From contig DEZI01000030.1 of NCBI GenBank assembly GCA_002364755.1, positions 111,420 through 175,419 on the forward strand: a stretch of 64,000 nt of DNA, given 5' to 3'. Every line of letters starts with the position of its first letter. Positions within the stretch are counted from its first letter, which is position 1. The notes under the pieces are model-generated. The model did no database searches, was not told the DNA's origin, and worked only from the letters and a program-made list of their open reading frames with translations. The translations under genes and the position numbers were made by a program. The DNA is from Stenotrophomonas maltophilia (lineage in GTDB: Bacteria; Pseudomonadota; Gammaproteobacteria; Xanthomonadales; Xanthomonadaceae). This document shows positions 16,325-25,437 of this stretch, one piece after another.

Positions 16325-18670
16325 ATGCGTCGCAACCTGCTGGCTGCAGCCATCCCCCTCGCTCTTCAGTCCGTGGCCGTCCATTCCGCCCGGGCGGCGG
16401 ACGCACCCACCCTGCCCACCCTGCAGGTGGAGGCCAGCCAGCCCTCGCGCATCGACAGCCCGGTCACCGTCGACAATCCACAGGCACAGAACCGCACCCT
16501 CGGCAGCCTGCTCGAGCATGTCTCCGGCGTGCAGAACAGCGCCTTCGGGCCCAACGCCGGCGCGCCGGTCATCCGCAGCCTCAGCGGCAACCGCGTGCAG
16601 ATCCTGCAGGACGGCCAGTCCATCCTCGGCATGAACGCGATCAGCGGCGACATCAACATTCCGTTCGACCCGCTGTTCGTGCGCAGCGTCACCGTCAACA
16701 AGTCATCGGACACGGTGCGCTACGGCGGCAACGCCATCGGCGGCAGCGTCGAGGTCGATTCCGCACTGATTTCGCGCACGATGGAAGACAAGGATCAGTC
16801 GATGGAACTGGTGCTGCGGAAGGGCTTCAACGCGGCCGATGCGCAGGGCTTCCGCATGAATTTCAACAACCAGCGCAACGTCTCCACCAACCTGCAGGTC
16901 TCGCGGCAGCGCATCTCGCACTACGACATCCCCGGCAACAGCAAGGCGGCGGCCTGCAACACGCAGTTGTTCCCGGCCGCCGGCGGCGTCAACTCGGCAC
17001 TGGCCGATGCCTGCCAGAAGGATGCCCGGGTGCAGCAGGTCTACAACAAGGCCTCGCAGCCCTACATCGACCAGTTCATGACCCAGAACCCGGACTGGGC
17101 CGATGGCGAGTTCTCCTTCTACACCAACAGCCCGACCTCGGTGTGGCAGCGCCAGACCTACGTCAATCCGGTCAATCCAGACTACGTCGCCGGCACGCCG
17201 TCCTACGTGCAGAAGCGGATCAACAACGACGTCACCCCGGACTACCACCACCGTCTGGGCAACAGCTACTCACGCAGTTCGCAGGCGGCACTCGGCTCGA
17301 CCCTGTTCTTCGACCGCGGCTACGTGGGTGTCAGCGTTGATGCCAAGGACAGCGAGTACGGCGTGCCGGGCTTTTCGATGCAGAACCTGTCCTTCGGTTC
17401 CAACTACGCCGACGGCCTGCCGGTGGGCGTGGTCATCAAGCAGGAGCGCTATGCGCTGGAAGCCCTGCTGCGCGACCCGGTGCCGGGCATCGAGCGCGCC
17501 GAGCTGCGCGTCTCGCAGCTGGACAACACCTCGGGCGAACGGCTGGGTACCAGAAAGGCCAACGATTACGACTTTGAAAGCACCCAGGCCGAACTGCTGC
17601 TGGCCCATCGCCGCGTCGGCCCGCTGAGCGGCCTGCTTGGCCTCAGCCAGCAGTCGCGTGAGGTCACCGGCAGCGGGTCGCTGCGCTACCTGCCCAACGT
17701 CGATACGCGCAACCAGGCGGTGTTCCTGAAGGAAACACTGGACTTCGACTGGGCCTCCTTCGATGCCGGCGTGCGCCACGAACGCGTGGGCCACACATTG
17801 CGGCCGAGCAGTTTCAAGACCGCGCGCAATTCCGCCAACACCACGATGCAGGACCGCGACTTCCGGCTCAACAGCTACAGCATCGGCGCCTACGTTGAAC
17901 TCGGCCCGCTGTTCGCAACCAAGCTGCGTTACTCCTCATCGCAGCGCGCACCGGGGATCAATGAGCTCTACGCCAGCAATGCGCATTACTCGGTGATGAC
18001 CCAGGAGGAAGGCAACCAGAATCTGGAGCCGGAACGTGCGAAGAACCTCGAGCTGACCGGCCTGTTCTACCTGGGCGGTTTCCAGCTGTCGGCCACCGCC
18101 TACCGGATGCGCTACGAAAACTACCTGTACCTGGGCTACTCCGGCCTGCAGACCGCCAATCGCCTGCCGCTGAAGTACTGGAAGCAGACCGACACCACGG
18201 TGAAGGGCTTCGAGGTCGATGCCTCGCAGTCACTTGCGCTCGGTCGCTTCGGCAGCCTGGAGCTGTCCGCCTTTGCCGACCTGGTGAAGAACAAGGCCGA
18301 CCATCCCGAGGCGCTGCGTGCCCATAACGATGGCGAGTACCTGCCCAATATGCCGACCAACCGCTACGGGGCCACCGTGCAATGGCAGCGCGAGGGCTGG
18401 AAGGCGCAACTGTCGGGCACCTGCTACGCCACGCAGAAGTACCTCGGCCGCAACGTCAGCGAGGAAGTGCCACTGGATGCGTTCACCCTGGTCGACCTGC
18501 AGCTGAGCCGGGAGATTCCCCTGCGCACGACCGCCGTGGCCGGCATGGAGGTCTTCATCAATGGCAGCAACCTGCTCAATGAAGAGGCGCGCCCGCACAA
18601 CTCGCCGCTCAAATACATCGCGCCACTGCCGGGGCGTGGTTTCCAGGTGGGGGTGAGTGTGCGGCTCTGA
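16325..18670 (+). CDS. TonB-dependent receptor, ZnuD-like (zinc uptake)
   Basis: The 781-residue protein has a signal peptide (ending near ARA, residue 24), a plug (about 35-150, SLLEHVSGVQNSAFG and GAPVIRSLSGNRVQILQDG) and a barrel ending in GFQVGVSVRL. The plug text is of the ZnuD type. A large loop carries two cysteines, C211 and C230, likely a disulfide, and a nearby H308-H309 pair; ZnuD proteins have a comparable cysteine-bridged loop with metal ligands. The Zur box directly upstream supports import of zinc (or a zinc complex) across the outer membrane. ATG at 16325 follows CGGAG. The loop is not strongly histidine-rich, so ligand assignment stays provisional. Confidence 0.75.
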   Translation: MRRNLLAAAIPLALQSVAVHSARAADAPTLPTLQVEASQPSRIDSPVTVDNPQAQNRTLGSLLEHVSGVQNSAFGPNAGAPVIRSLSGNRVQILQDGQSILGMNAISGDINIPFDPLFVRSVTVNKSSDTVRYGGNAIGGSVEVDSALISRTMEDKDQSMELVLRKGFNAADAQGFRMNFNNQRNVSTNLQVSRQRISHYDIPGNSKAAACNTQLFPAAGGVNSALADACQKDARVQQVYNKASQPYIDQFMTQNPDWADGEFSFYTNSPTSVWQRQTYVNPVNPDYVAGTPSYVQKRINNDVTPDYHHRLGNSYSRSSQAALGSTLFFDRGYVGVSVDAKDSEYGVPGFSMQNLSFGSNYADGLPVGVVIKQERYALEALLRDPVPGIERAELRVSQLDNTSGERLGTRKANDYDFESTQAELLLAHRRVGPLSGLLGLSQQSREVTGSGSLRYLPNVDTRNQAVFLKETLDFDWASFDAGVRHERVGHTLRPSSFKTARNSANTTMQDRDFRLNSYSIGAYVELGPLFATKLRYSSSQRAPGINELYASNAHYSVMTQEEGNQNLEPERAKNLELTGLFYLGGFQLSATAYRMRYENYLYLGYSGLQTANRLPLKYWKQTDTTVKGFEVDASQSLALGRFGSLELSAFADLVKNKADHPEALRAHNDGEYLPNMPTNRYGATVQWQREGWKAQLSGTCYATQKYLGRNVSEEVPLDAFTLVDLQLSREIPLRTTAVAGMEVFINGSNLLNEEARPHNSPLKYIAPLPGRGFQVGVSVRL

Positions 18671-18771
18671 GGTAGATCCGCGGTACGGCGCCTGCGGAGG
18701 TTGCTCTGCAGGCACCCGCTCCAGCACACACCTGTTGGATGCAATTGCACCCAAGGGCGATGCCATCACGA

Positions 18772-19461
18772 TCATGTTCCCGCAGCGGGCATCGGCACGA
18801 ATGCAGCCGCCCTGTACGCAAACTGGGCCTGGGCCAACTGGGGCCAATCGATGTAGTCGCTCCCCGGAACGCCTGTCCATGCCTGATGAACGCACGGCAG
18901 GCCCGCTATCGCCAGAAGCAACCACGGGGTCCAGGGCTGCCATTGCGCAAGAAGCGCGGTGCCGGAACCGGCAATGCACCAATCAATCACCAGCAAGGCA
19001 ACGCACGCCCAGCCCGCTGCTACCGTAGCAAGCCATCTCTCCGTCTCCTCCGCGCGTTCCGCGAGTTGCTTCACCACCGATCCCGGGCGCTCGGCATCGG
19101 CTCGTCCCGCAAGCGCCTTCTCAGCCTCCATGCACGTGACATAGCGCTGCGGGTCCGGATTCTGCGGAAAGGCAGACACATCCAGCCACCGGTGGAGCAT
19201 AGGCACCACCCACGCCAGCACGACCGTCGCGACGGAGAAGACCGTTCCAGCGCCCACCGTCATCGTCAGACTGTAAGCGAGCACCAGCAGTACCCAGAAG
19301 CCGGGGCGACTTACCTTGCTCCACTCGACATTCCAAAGGTTGGAGCCTGTGGTTGCCACCACCGCGACATCCAGCAGGGCAGCGAACGCCAGCAACGCCA
19401 GCGCCACGCGAAAGTCGCGAATTTTTTCCAGCAGATGCACGTTGTCGACGGTGAAACCCAT
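18772..19461 (-). CDS. Membrane protein of unknown function beside tRNA-Ser
   Basis: The 229-residue protein has about five membrane segments: residues 14-33, a double span at about 46-80, one near 148-168 and one near 176-193, separated by a soluble, charged stretch (about 90-145) with KALAGRADAE. I recognise no family. The start MGFTVDN at 19461 is chosen because upstream codons run into the tRNA. It lies on the 3' side of the tRNA gene, where integrating elements usually insert, and is followed by 101 bases without a gene. Base use is slightly less GC-rich than its neighbours by eye. It may be an acquired single gene or a family-specific gene. Confidence 0.6.
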   Translation of the reverse strand: MGFTVDNVHLLEKIRDFRVALALLAFAALLDVAVVATTGSNLWNVEWSKVSRPGFWVLLVLAYSLTMTVGAGTVFSVATVVLAWVVPMLHRWLDVSAFPQNPDPQRYVTCMEAEKALAGRADAERPGSVVKQLAERAEETERWLATVAAGWACVALLVIDWCIAGSGTALLAQWQPWTPWLLLAIAGLPCVHQAWTGVPGSDYIDWPQLAQAQFAYRAAAFVPMPAAGT

Positions 19462-19562
19462 GACAGCGGTTCCTGAGGGAGGTCCGCGTAGTATCCGTCC
19501 GCGATATCTCAGCAGCTGCGACTGATCGCCAAGTAGCCGCCCATGCCGCACATAACGAAAAA

Positions 19563-19589
19563 CGCCCGCAGATTCGACATCTGCGGGCG
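19563..19589 (-). terminator. Intrinsic terminator of tRNA-Ser
   Basis: An 11-bp perfect stem (CGCCCGCAGAT/ATCTGCGGGCG, loop 5) is followed on the minus strand by GTTTTTCG-like sequence, 13 bases downstream of the tRNA CCA end. It fits tRNA termination. Confidence 0.8.
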
Positions 19590-19601
19590 CTTTCTTGTAT
19601 C

Positions 19602-19694
19602 TGGCGGAGCGAGAGGGATTCGAACCCTCGATAGAGCTTTTGACCCTATACTCCCTTAGCAGGGGAGCCCCTTCAGCCACTCGGGCATCGCTCC
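19602..19694 (-). tRNA. tRNA-Ser (anticodon GCT)
   Basis: The minus strand gives a 93-base class II tRNA starting GGAGCGATGCCCGAG and ending GCTCCGCCA with an encoded CCA. The T arm GGTTCGAATCC is exact, the anticodon arm is CTCCC-CTGCTAA-GGGAG (GCT, reads AGC/AGU), and the long variable arm is typical for serine. The position next to csrA-alaS matches the tRNA-Ser location in many gammaproteobacteria. Confidence 0.95.
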
Positions 19695-19773
19695 GGGGTT
19701 TTCTCCGCGTCTGGTGCAGTGCACCTCAGCGGGGCGTGAATCATAACGTTAATCAGACGCGAAGGTAAAGCTT

Positions 19774-19977
19774 TTATTCGCCGGAATTTTCACTTCCGGT
19801 GCTGCCGGCTTCATCACCACGCTGGATGCGCTGGTAGATCTCTTCGCGATGCACAGCAACGTCCTTCGGCGCGGTGATACCGATGCGCACCTGGTTGCCC
19901 TTGACGCCGAGCACGGTGACGCTCACCGAGTCTCCGATCATCAGGGTTTCGCCGACGCGGCGAGTCAAGATCAACAT
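19774..19977 (-). CDS. csrA: Carbon storage regulator CsrA/RsmA
   Basis: The 67-residue protein is a complete CsrA: MLILTRRVGE, VLGVKGNQVRIGI and VHREEIYQRI. The RNA-contacting residues L4 and R44 are both present. As a dimer it binds GGA motifs in mRNA leaders and changes translation or decay; in xanthomonads it controls virulence and motility. The acidic, serine-rich tail (after residue 55) is variable in the family. GGAG lies 11 bases upstream of the start. It is followed by tRNA-Ser on the same strand and preceded by alaS, the usual context. Confidence 0.96.
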   Translation of the reverse strand: MLILTRRVGETLMIGDSVSVTVLGVKGNQVRIGITAPKDVAVHREEIYQRIQRGDEAGSTGSENSGE

Positions 19978-20086
19978 TTTAGTAAGTCTCCATGGAACCG
20001 TGTGGAAGGGTATCCCCCACCGGCTTGACGCTCCGTCAAGAAGCGTCCCCACGACAAAGGGAAAAGATTTCGCAATGGTACCGTCA

Positions 20087-20117
20087 GCCGTCCCGCTCCT
20101 ACAAGGAGGGGGACGGC
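20087..20117 (-). other. Hairpin between alaS and csrA
   Basis: GCCGTCCC and GGGACGGC pair (8 bp), enclosing CTCCT/AGGAG. It begins 12 bases after the alaS stop on the minus strand and lacks a T-run. It also exposes an AGGAG loop ahead of csrA, so a terminator or a CsrA-leader structure are both possible. Confidence 0.4.
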
Positions 20118-20128
20118 AGGGGTTCACA

Positions 20129-22777
20129 TCACAGGCGGGGGCTGACCCATTCGACAACCGCGGCCAGAGCGGTAGCAAGGGCGGGCCCGTCCTCGCCACC
20201 ACCCTGGGCGAGGTCCGGGCGTCCGCCGCCCTTGCCCCCGATCTGACTGGCGATATGGGACAACAGTTCCCCGGCCTTGACCTTGCCCATTGCACTGCCG
20301 TTCACGCCCGCGACCAGCGCGGCCTTGCCGTCCTGGGTGCCGGCCAGCACGATCACGGCGTTGCCCAGCTTCTGCTTCAGGCGGTCCATGGCATCACGCA
20401 GGGCCTTGGCGTCAAAGCCTTCCAGGCGGGCGGCCAGCACCTTCACACCGGCAACCTCGACGGCCCGACCGGAGAGATCGGCGGTAGCGCCGGCGGCGAC
20501 CTTGGCCTTCACGGCTTCCAGCTCACGCTCCAGCTGCTTCTGGCGCAGGCCCAGGGCGCGGATCTTCTCGACCACATCAGCGGCGCTGCCGCCCAGCAGT
20601 TCGGCCGCTTCGGCCAGGCGGGCCTCTTCGGCTGCCACATAGTCCAGAGCGCCCTGGCCGGTGACCGCCTCGATGCGGCGTACGCCGGCCGAGACACCGC
20701 CTTCGGAAGTGATCTTGAACAGACCGATATCGCCGGTGCGGCTGACGTGGGTACCACCACACAGTTCGGTGGAGTAGTCGCCCATCTTCAGTACGCGCAC
20801 GTTCTCGCCGTACTTCTCGCCGAACAGGGCCATCGCGCCGAAATCCAACGCTTCCTGCATGCCCATGTTGTGCACTTCGGCGGCGTTGTTGGCGCGCACC
20901 TGCTGGTTGACCTTGCGCTCGATCACGGCCAGTTCTTCGGCACTGATCGACTGGTAGTGCGAGAAGTCGAAACGCAGGCGGTCCGGTGCGACCAACGAAC
21001 CCTTCTGCTGCACGTGGGTGCCCAGCACTTCGCGCAGGGCGGCGTGCAGGAGGTGGGTGGCCGAGTGGTTGAGGATGGTGGCACTGCGGCGCTCGCCATC
21101 GACCTGGCCGGACAGCACGTCGCCGACCTTCAAGCCGCCTTCGGACAGGGTGCCGACGTGGCCATGGAACTGGCCCGCGAACTTCTGGGTATCGCTGACC
21201 ACCAAGCGCACGCCGTTGCCGGCCAGCACGCCGGTGTCACCGACCTGGCCGCCGGATTCGGCGTAGAAAGGGGTCTGGTTGGTGATGACGATCACGGCAT
21301 CGCCCGCCTCGGCCGACTGCACCGGACGGCCGTCCTTCAGCAGCGCCAGCACGGTCAGGCCGTCGGCCTGCAGGCGGTCGTAGCCCAGGAACAGGGTCGG
21401 GGTCAGCGTCGCCACCAGCTCGGCCGGCAGGGTCACGCCGCCACCGAACTTGCCGGCGGCACGCGCGGTCTCGCGCTGCTGCTCCATCGCAGCATCGAAG
21501 CCGACGGTATCAACGGTCAGCTCGCGCTCGCGGGCGATGTCCTGGGTCAAGTCCAGCGGGAAGCCGTAGGTGTCGTACAGGCGGAACGCGTCGACACCGG
21601 GGATCACGCCGTTGCTTGCCTTGGCCGCCACGTCCTCGAAGATCTTCATGCCGGCATCGAGGGTTTCGGCGAAACGCTCTTCCTCGGCCTGCAGCGCACG
21701 GACGACGGTGTCGGCCTGGGCCGGCAGTTCCGGATAAGCCTCACCCATCAGCTCGACCAGGGTCGGCACCAGCTTGCTGAAGAACGGCTGGCGCACGCCC
21801 AGCATCCAGCCGTGGCGCAGGGCGCGGCGGATGATGCGGCGCAGGACATAGCCGCGGCCTTCGTTGGACGGCAGCACGCCGTCGACGATCAGGAACGAGC
21901 AGGCGCGGATGTGATCGGCGATCACGCGCAGCGACTTGTTCTCCAGGTCGGCCATGCCGGTCAGCTCGGACGCCTTGCGGATCAGCGCCTGGAACAGGTC
22001 GATCTCGTAGTTGGTGTGCACGTGCTGCAGGATCGCCGCCAGGCGCTCCAGGCCCATGCCGGTATCCACGCAGGGGGCCGGCAGCGGCACCAGGGTGCCG
22101 TCGCTCTGGCGGTCGAACTGCATGAACACCAGGTTCCAGATCTCGATGAAGCGGTCACCATCTTCATCCGGCGAGCCCGGGGGGCCGCCCGCGATGTGGT
22201 CGCCGTGGTCGTAGAAGATCTCGGTGCACGGACCGCAGGGGCCGGTGTCGGCCATCTGCCAGAAGTTGTCCGACGCGTACGGGGCGCCCTTGTTGTCGCC
22301 GATGCGCACGATGCGCTCTTCCGGGATGCCGACCATGTCGCGCCAGAGCGCGTAGGCCTCATCGTCGGTCTGGTAGACGGTGACCAGCAGGCGCTCGGCC
22401 GGCAGCTTCCAGACCTGGGTCAGCAGTTCCCATGCCCAGGCGATGGCGTCCTTCTTGAAGTAATCACCGAAGGACCAGTTGCCCAGCATTTCGAAGAAGG
22501 TGTGGTGACGCGCGGTGTAGCCGACCTGGTCGAGATCGTTGTGCTTGCCACCGGCGCGCAGGCAGCGCTGGACGTCGGCCGCACGCACGTAGCTGCGCTT
22601 TTCCGCGCCCAGGAACACGTCCTTGAACTGGACCATGCCGGAGTTGGTGAACAGCAGGGTCGGATCATTGCCCGGCACCAGCGGCGCCGACGGCACGATG
22701 GTGTGGCCTTTGCCCTTGAAGAACTCAAGGAAGTCGCTGCGGATCTGGGAGGTCGTGAATTTGGCGGGTGCGTTCAT
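20129..22777 (-). CDS. alaS: Alanyl-tRNA synthetase
   Basis: The 882-residue protein is full length. The N-terminal class II catalytic domain shows LLFTNSGMVQFKDVFLG and MGLERLAAILQ. The editing domain carries the zinc motif HSATHLLHAALREVLG with the distal CGGTH, and the C-terminal oligomerisation/DHHA1 domain ends in GKGGGRPDLAQGGG. It charges tRNA-Ala and hydrolyses Ser-tRNA-Ala. It sits between recX and csrA in the order shared with many gammaproteobacteria. Confidence 0.98.
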   Translation of the reverse strand: MNAPAKFTTSQIRSDFLEFFKGKGHTIVPSAPLVPGNDPTLLFTNSGMVQFKDVFLGAEKRSYVRAADVQRCLRAGGKHNDLDQVGYTARHHTFFEMLGNWSFGDYFKKDAIAWAWELLTQVWKLPAERLLVTVYQTDDEAYALWRDMVGIPEERIVRIGDNKGAPYASDNFWQMADTGPCGPCTEIFYDHGDHIAGGPPGSPDEDGDRFIEIWNLVFMQFDRQSDGTLVPLPAPCVDTGMGLERLAAILQHVHTNYEIDLFQALIRKASELTGMADLENKSLRVIADHIRACSFLIVDGVLPSNEGRGYVLRRIIRRALRHGWMLGVRQPFFSKLVPTLVELMGEAYPELPAQADTVVRALQAEEERFAETLDAGMKIFEDVAAKASNGVIPGVDAFRLYDTYGFPLDLTQDIARERELTVDTVGFDAAMEQQRETARAAGKFGGGVTLPAELVATLTPTLFLGYDRLQADGLTVLALLKDGRPVQSAEAGDAVIVITNQTPFYAESGGQVGDTGVLAGNGVRLVVSDTQKFAGQFHGHVGTLSEGGLKVGDVLSGQVDGERRSATILNHSATHLLHAALREVLGTHVQQKGSLVAPDRLRFDFSHYQSISAEELAVIERKVNQQVRANNAAEVHNMGMQEALDFGAMALFGEKYGENVRVLKMGDYSTELCGGTHVSRTGDIGLFKITSEGGVSAGVRRIEAVTGQGALDYVAAEEARLAEAAELLGGSAADVVEKIRALGLRQKQLERELEAVKAKVAAGATADLSGRAVEVAGVKVLAARLEGFDAKALRDAMDRLKQKLGNAVIVLAGTQDGKAALVAGVNGSAMGKVKAGELLSHIASQIGGKGGGRPDLAQGGGEDGPALATALAAVVEWVSPRL

Positions 22778-22888
22778 TGAGGGGGCTGGCAGTGTGCGGG
22801 CCGGCAGCCCCGAACCGCCGGCCTCACTGGCCAGGGTCGTAACGGACCGCCGAAAACCTAAAGGGTATCAGGCCCGGCGCCGCCAGTC

Positions 22889-23377
22889 TCAGTCATCCGG
22901 GTCGAAGCGGGTCGCACGGCGGATGCTGTCACCGTCGAAGCCCCGCCGGGCCAGCAGATCGGCGGCCTTGCGCCGCTGCGGCAGATCCTGCGGGCCATCC
23001 TCGCCAAAGCGGCGGCGCACCAGATCGCGGGCATTTTCCTGCCAGTCGCCCTCGTAGGTCTCCATCGCGGCGGCAATCGCCGCGCTGTCCAGGCCATGGG
23101 TCCCCAGCTCGGCACGGACGTGGATGGGCCCATAGCCGGTATTGGCGCGCATCCGGACGAGATTTTCCGCAAAGCGGGTGTCGTCCTGCCAGCCGGCCTC
23201 GGTCAGCTTGGCGACGGCAGCCTCGGCGGCCTCGCCTTCAATACCGCGTGCGGTCAGCTTGCGGGTCAGCTCCTTGCGCGAATGCTCACGCCGTACCAGC
23301 AGGCCCAGGGCACGCTGTACGGGGGTCTGTTCGCGCGGCCGGCGCTTGCGGCCGGTGGGGGCGTCGGCATCGGACAT
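22889..23377 (-). CDS. recX: RecA regulator RecX
   Basis: The 162-residue, strongly basic protein has the three-helix repeats of RecX (ALGLLVRREHSRKELTRKLTARG, then LTEAGWQDDTRFAENLVRMR and GPIHVRAELGTHG). Length matches E. coli RecX (166). It binds RecA filaments and limits their growth. It lies 111 bases downstream of recA on the same strand and is probably made from read-through of the recA transcript. Confidence 0.93.
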   Translation of the reverse strand: MSDADAPTGRKRRPREQTPVQRALGLLVRREHSRKELTRKLTARGIEGEAAEAAVAKLTEAGWQDDTRFAENLVRMRANTGYGPIHVRAELGTHGLDSAAIAAAMETYEGDWQENARDLVRRRFGEDGPQDLPQRRKAADLLARRGFDGDSIRRATRFDPDD

Positions 23378-23488
23378 TGCTCACTCCAAGGATGGCGCCG
23401 TCCCTGGCACCCTGCCCGTCCGTGGGCGGTTCGAACCTGCGGGACAGGGCGACGTCACTGACGGCACCGCCCTGCCCCACAGCAAGTC

Positions 23489-24526
23489 TTACTCGTCGTC
23501 GCCGTCGTCGTCGCCTTCCTCGCGGGCGGCTTCGGACGGCTGGAACTTCTCGCGCAGCTCGGCTTCCAGCTTGGCGGCGACGGTCGGGTTGTCGCGCAGG
23601 TAGCCGCGGGCGTTGTCCTTGCCCTGGCCGATGCGCTCTTCACCGTAGCTGTACCAGGCACCGGCCTTCTCGACGAGCTTGGCGTCCACGCCCATGTCGA
23701 TCAGCTCGCCTTCGCGGCTGATGCCTTCGCCGTACAGGATCTCGGTGATGACCTGCTTGAACGGCGGCGCCAGCTTGTTCTTGACGACCTTGATCTTGGT
23801 CTGGTTGCCGATGATCTCGTCGCCCTTCTTGATCGCGCCGATACGACGGATGTCCAGGCGCACCGAGGCGTAGAACTTCAGTGCGTTGCCGCCGGTGGTC
23901 ACTTCCGGGCTCTGGCCCGGCATCATCACGCCGATCTTCATGCGCAGCTGGTTGATGAAGACCACCAGGGTGTTGGAGCGCTTGATGTTGCCGGTCAGCT
24001 TGCGCAGGGCCTGGCTCATCAGGCGGGCCTGCAGGCCCGGCAGCTGGTCACCCATTTCGCCTTCGATTTCGGCCTTGGGGGTCAGCGCGGCGACCGAGTC
24101 GACCACCAGAATGTCCACCGAACCCGAACGGACCAGCATGTCGGCGATTTCCAGCGCCTGCTCACCGGTATCCGGCTGCGACAGCAGCAGGTCGTCCACG
24201 TTCACGCCCAGCTTGGCGGCGTAGATCGGATCCAGCGCGTGCTCGGCGTCGATGAAGGCAGCGGTGCCGCCCATCTTCTGGCATTCGGCGATGGCCTGCA
24301 GGGTCAGGGTGGTCTTGCCCGACGACTCCGGACCGTAGATTTCAACGACACGACCCTTCGGCAGGCCACCGATGCCCAGTGCGATGTCGAGCATCAGCGA
24401 GCCGGTCGGGATGGCTTCAACGGGTTCGACCACGCGGTCGCCCATGCGCATCACCGAGCCCTTGCCGAACTGCTTTTCGATCTGGCCCAGAGCAGCAGCC
24501 AATGCGCGCTTTTTGTTCTCGTCCAT
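23489..24526 (-). CDS. recA: Recombinase RecA
   Basis: The 345-residue protein has GPESSGKTT (Walker A), the LexA-cleavage/loop regions LPGLQARLMSQALRKLTG and MMPGQSPEVTTGGNALKFYAS, and an acidic C-terminus. It forms filaments on single-stranded DNA for strand exchange and triggers LexA self-cleavage. The start MDENKKRA at 24526 is chosen because AGGAG lies 8 bases upstream and other xanthomonad RecA proteins begin there; an in-frame ATG at 24589 would add 21 atypical residues. I see no LexA palindrome in the lexA-recA gap, so SOS control may come by read-through from the lexA promoter. Confidence 0.97.
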   Translation of the reverse strand: MDENKKRALAAALGQIEKQFGKGSVMRMGDRVVEPVEAIPTGSLMLDIALGIGGLPKGRVVEIYGPESSGKTTLTLQAIAECQKMGGTAAFIDAEHALDPIYAAKLGVNVDDLLLSQPDTGEQALEIADMLVRSGSVDILVVDSVAALTPKAEIEGEMGDQLPGLQARLMSQALRKLTGNIKRSNTLVVFINQLRMKIGVMMPGQSPEVTTGGNALKFYASVRLDIRRIGAIKKGDEIIGNQTKIKVVKNKLAPPFKQVITEILYGEGISREGELIDMGVDAKLVEKAGAWYSYGEERIGQGKDNARGYLRDNPTVAAKLEAELREKFQPSEAAREEGDDDGDDE

Positions 24527-24744
24527 CGTGTTGCTCCTAGCAGAGGTCATGTCGTTGGGGGTGCTGTCTTTCGGGGTCTTCTTTGCCATGGGTTCACTTT
24601 AAGTCGGATGTATCGCACAGGCTGAGATTCTGCCCGGCGCTCAGAAAAGAATTATCGGACATCCGTACCAACCTCAGTGGAACCAGAGAATCGCCACAAA
24701 AGACCGCGGGGTAATGCTGGTGGAACAGGGCTGCTGCCAGGGGC

Positions 24745-25380
24745 TCAGCGGTTGGGCCGCAGCAGGCCGCAGTACAGGCCCTCGATCGCGAAATCCTGGT
24801 CGGGCAGGACCTCGATCGGCTTGTAGTCGGGGTTGCGCGGCAACAGGCGGATCCGGTCCTTGGCGATCTTCAGCAGCTTGACGGTGATCTCGTCGTCGAT
24901 GCGGGCCACCACGATCTGCCCGGAGTGGGCGTCGCGGGTGCGGTGCACGCCGATCAGATCACCATCGAAGATGCCCTCGTCGATCATCGAATCGCCCTGC
25001 ACCTTCAGCAGGTAATCCGGTGCCGGCGAGAAGAACACCCGGTCCAGCACCACGAAGTCGTCCGATCCGATGTCGGCGCCGATCGGCAGGCCGGCGGCGA
25101 CACGGCCCAGCACCGGCAGGCGCAGGACGCTGTCGGGCAGGCCCGGCTCGGCCAGCTTCTCGATCGGCGGCGCCTGCACCAGGCGGATGCCGCGGGCCTG
25201 GCCGGGGATGCGACGGATCGCACCGGCCTGCTCGAGGGCCTCCAGGTGGTATTGGGCCGCGCGCACGCCCTTGAAGCCGAGAGCACGGGCGATTTCAGTC
25301 TGCGACGGCGGTGCGCCTTCGCTCTCGATACGCTCGGCGATCAACTGCAGGATCGCCTGCTGGGTGTCGGTCAGGTCCAT
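24745..25380 (-). CDS. lexA: SOS repressor LexA
   Basis: The 211-residue protein has the DNA-binding helix domain (residues 1-65, SQTEIARALGFKGVRAAQYHLEAL), the cleavage site A96-G97 in RVAAGLP, and the catalytic pair S131 (GDSMIDEG) and K168. It represses SOS genes until RecA promotes its self-cleavage. The ATG is only 2 bases from a 19-bp LexA palindrome and has no ribosome site upstream, so the mRNA may be leaderless. recA follows on the same strand. Confidence 0.97.
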   Translation of the reverse strand: MDLTDTQQAILQLIAERIESEGAPPSQTEIARALGFKGVRAAQYHLEALEQAGAIRRIPGQARGIRLVQAPPIEKLAEPGLPDSVLRLPVLGRVAAGLPIGADIGSDDFVVLDRVFFSPAPDYLLKVQGDSMIDEGIFDGDLIGVHRTRDAHSGQIVVARIDDEITVKLLKIAKDRIRLLPRNPDYKPIEVLPDQDFAIEGLYCGLLRPNR

Positions 25381-25382
25381 GA

Positions 25383-25401
25383 TTAGTAGTATTACTACTA
25401 A
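25383..25401. promoter_or_regulatory. LexA box of lexA
   Basis: The sequence is TTAGTAGTAATACTACTAA on the minus strand, the exact xanthomonad LexA operator, with perfect 8-bp arms. It covers the likely -10 element (TAATAC) with a TTGCAC -35 candidate 16 bases upstream. Bound LexA would block its own promoter. Confidence 0.9.
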
Positions 25402-25437
25402 CTAACGGCTGTGCAAGTGCCTGGGCGGGTTCTGTCG

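Noticed and set aside
19602..19694. tRNA-Ser as an attachment site with a duplicated 3' end
   Set aside because: I saw no second copy of the tRNA 3' end within the window on the downstream side.
19874..22780. A 968-residue plus-strand frame opposite alaS
   Set aside because: It is antisense to alaS and shows no domain; composition is that of a GC-rich shadow.
24590..24744. A separate LexA box for recA
   Set aside because: The 155 bases between lexA and recA contain no TTAGTAGTAATACTACTAA-like palindrome that I can see.
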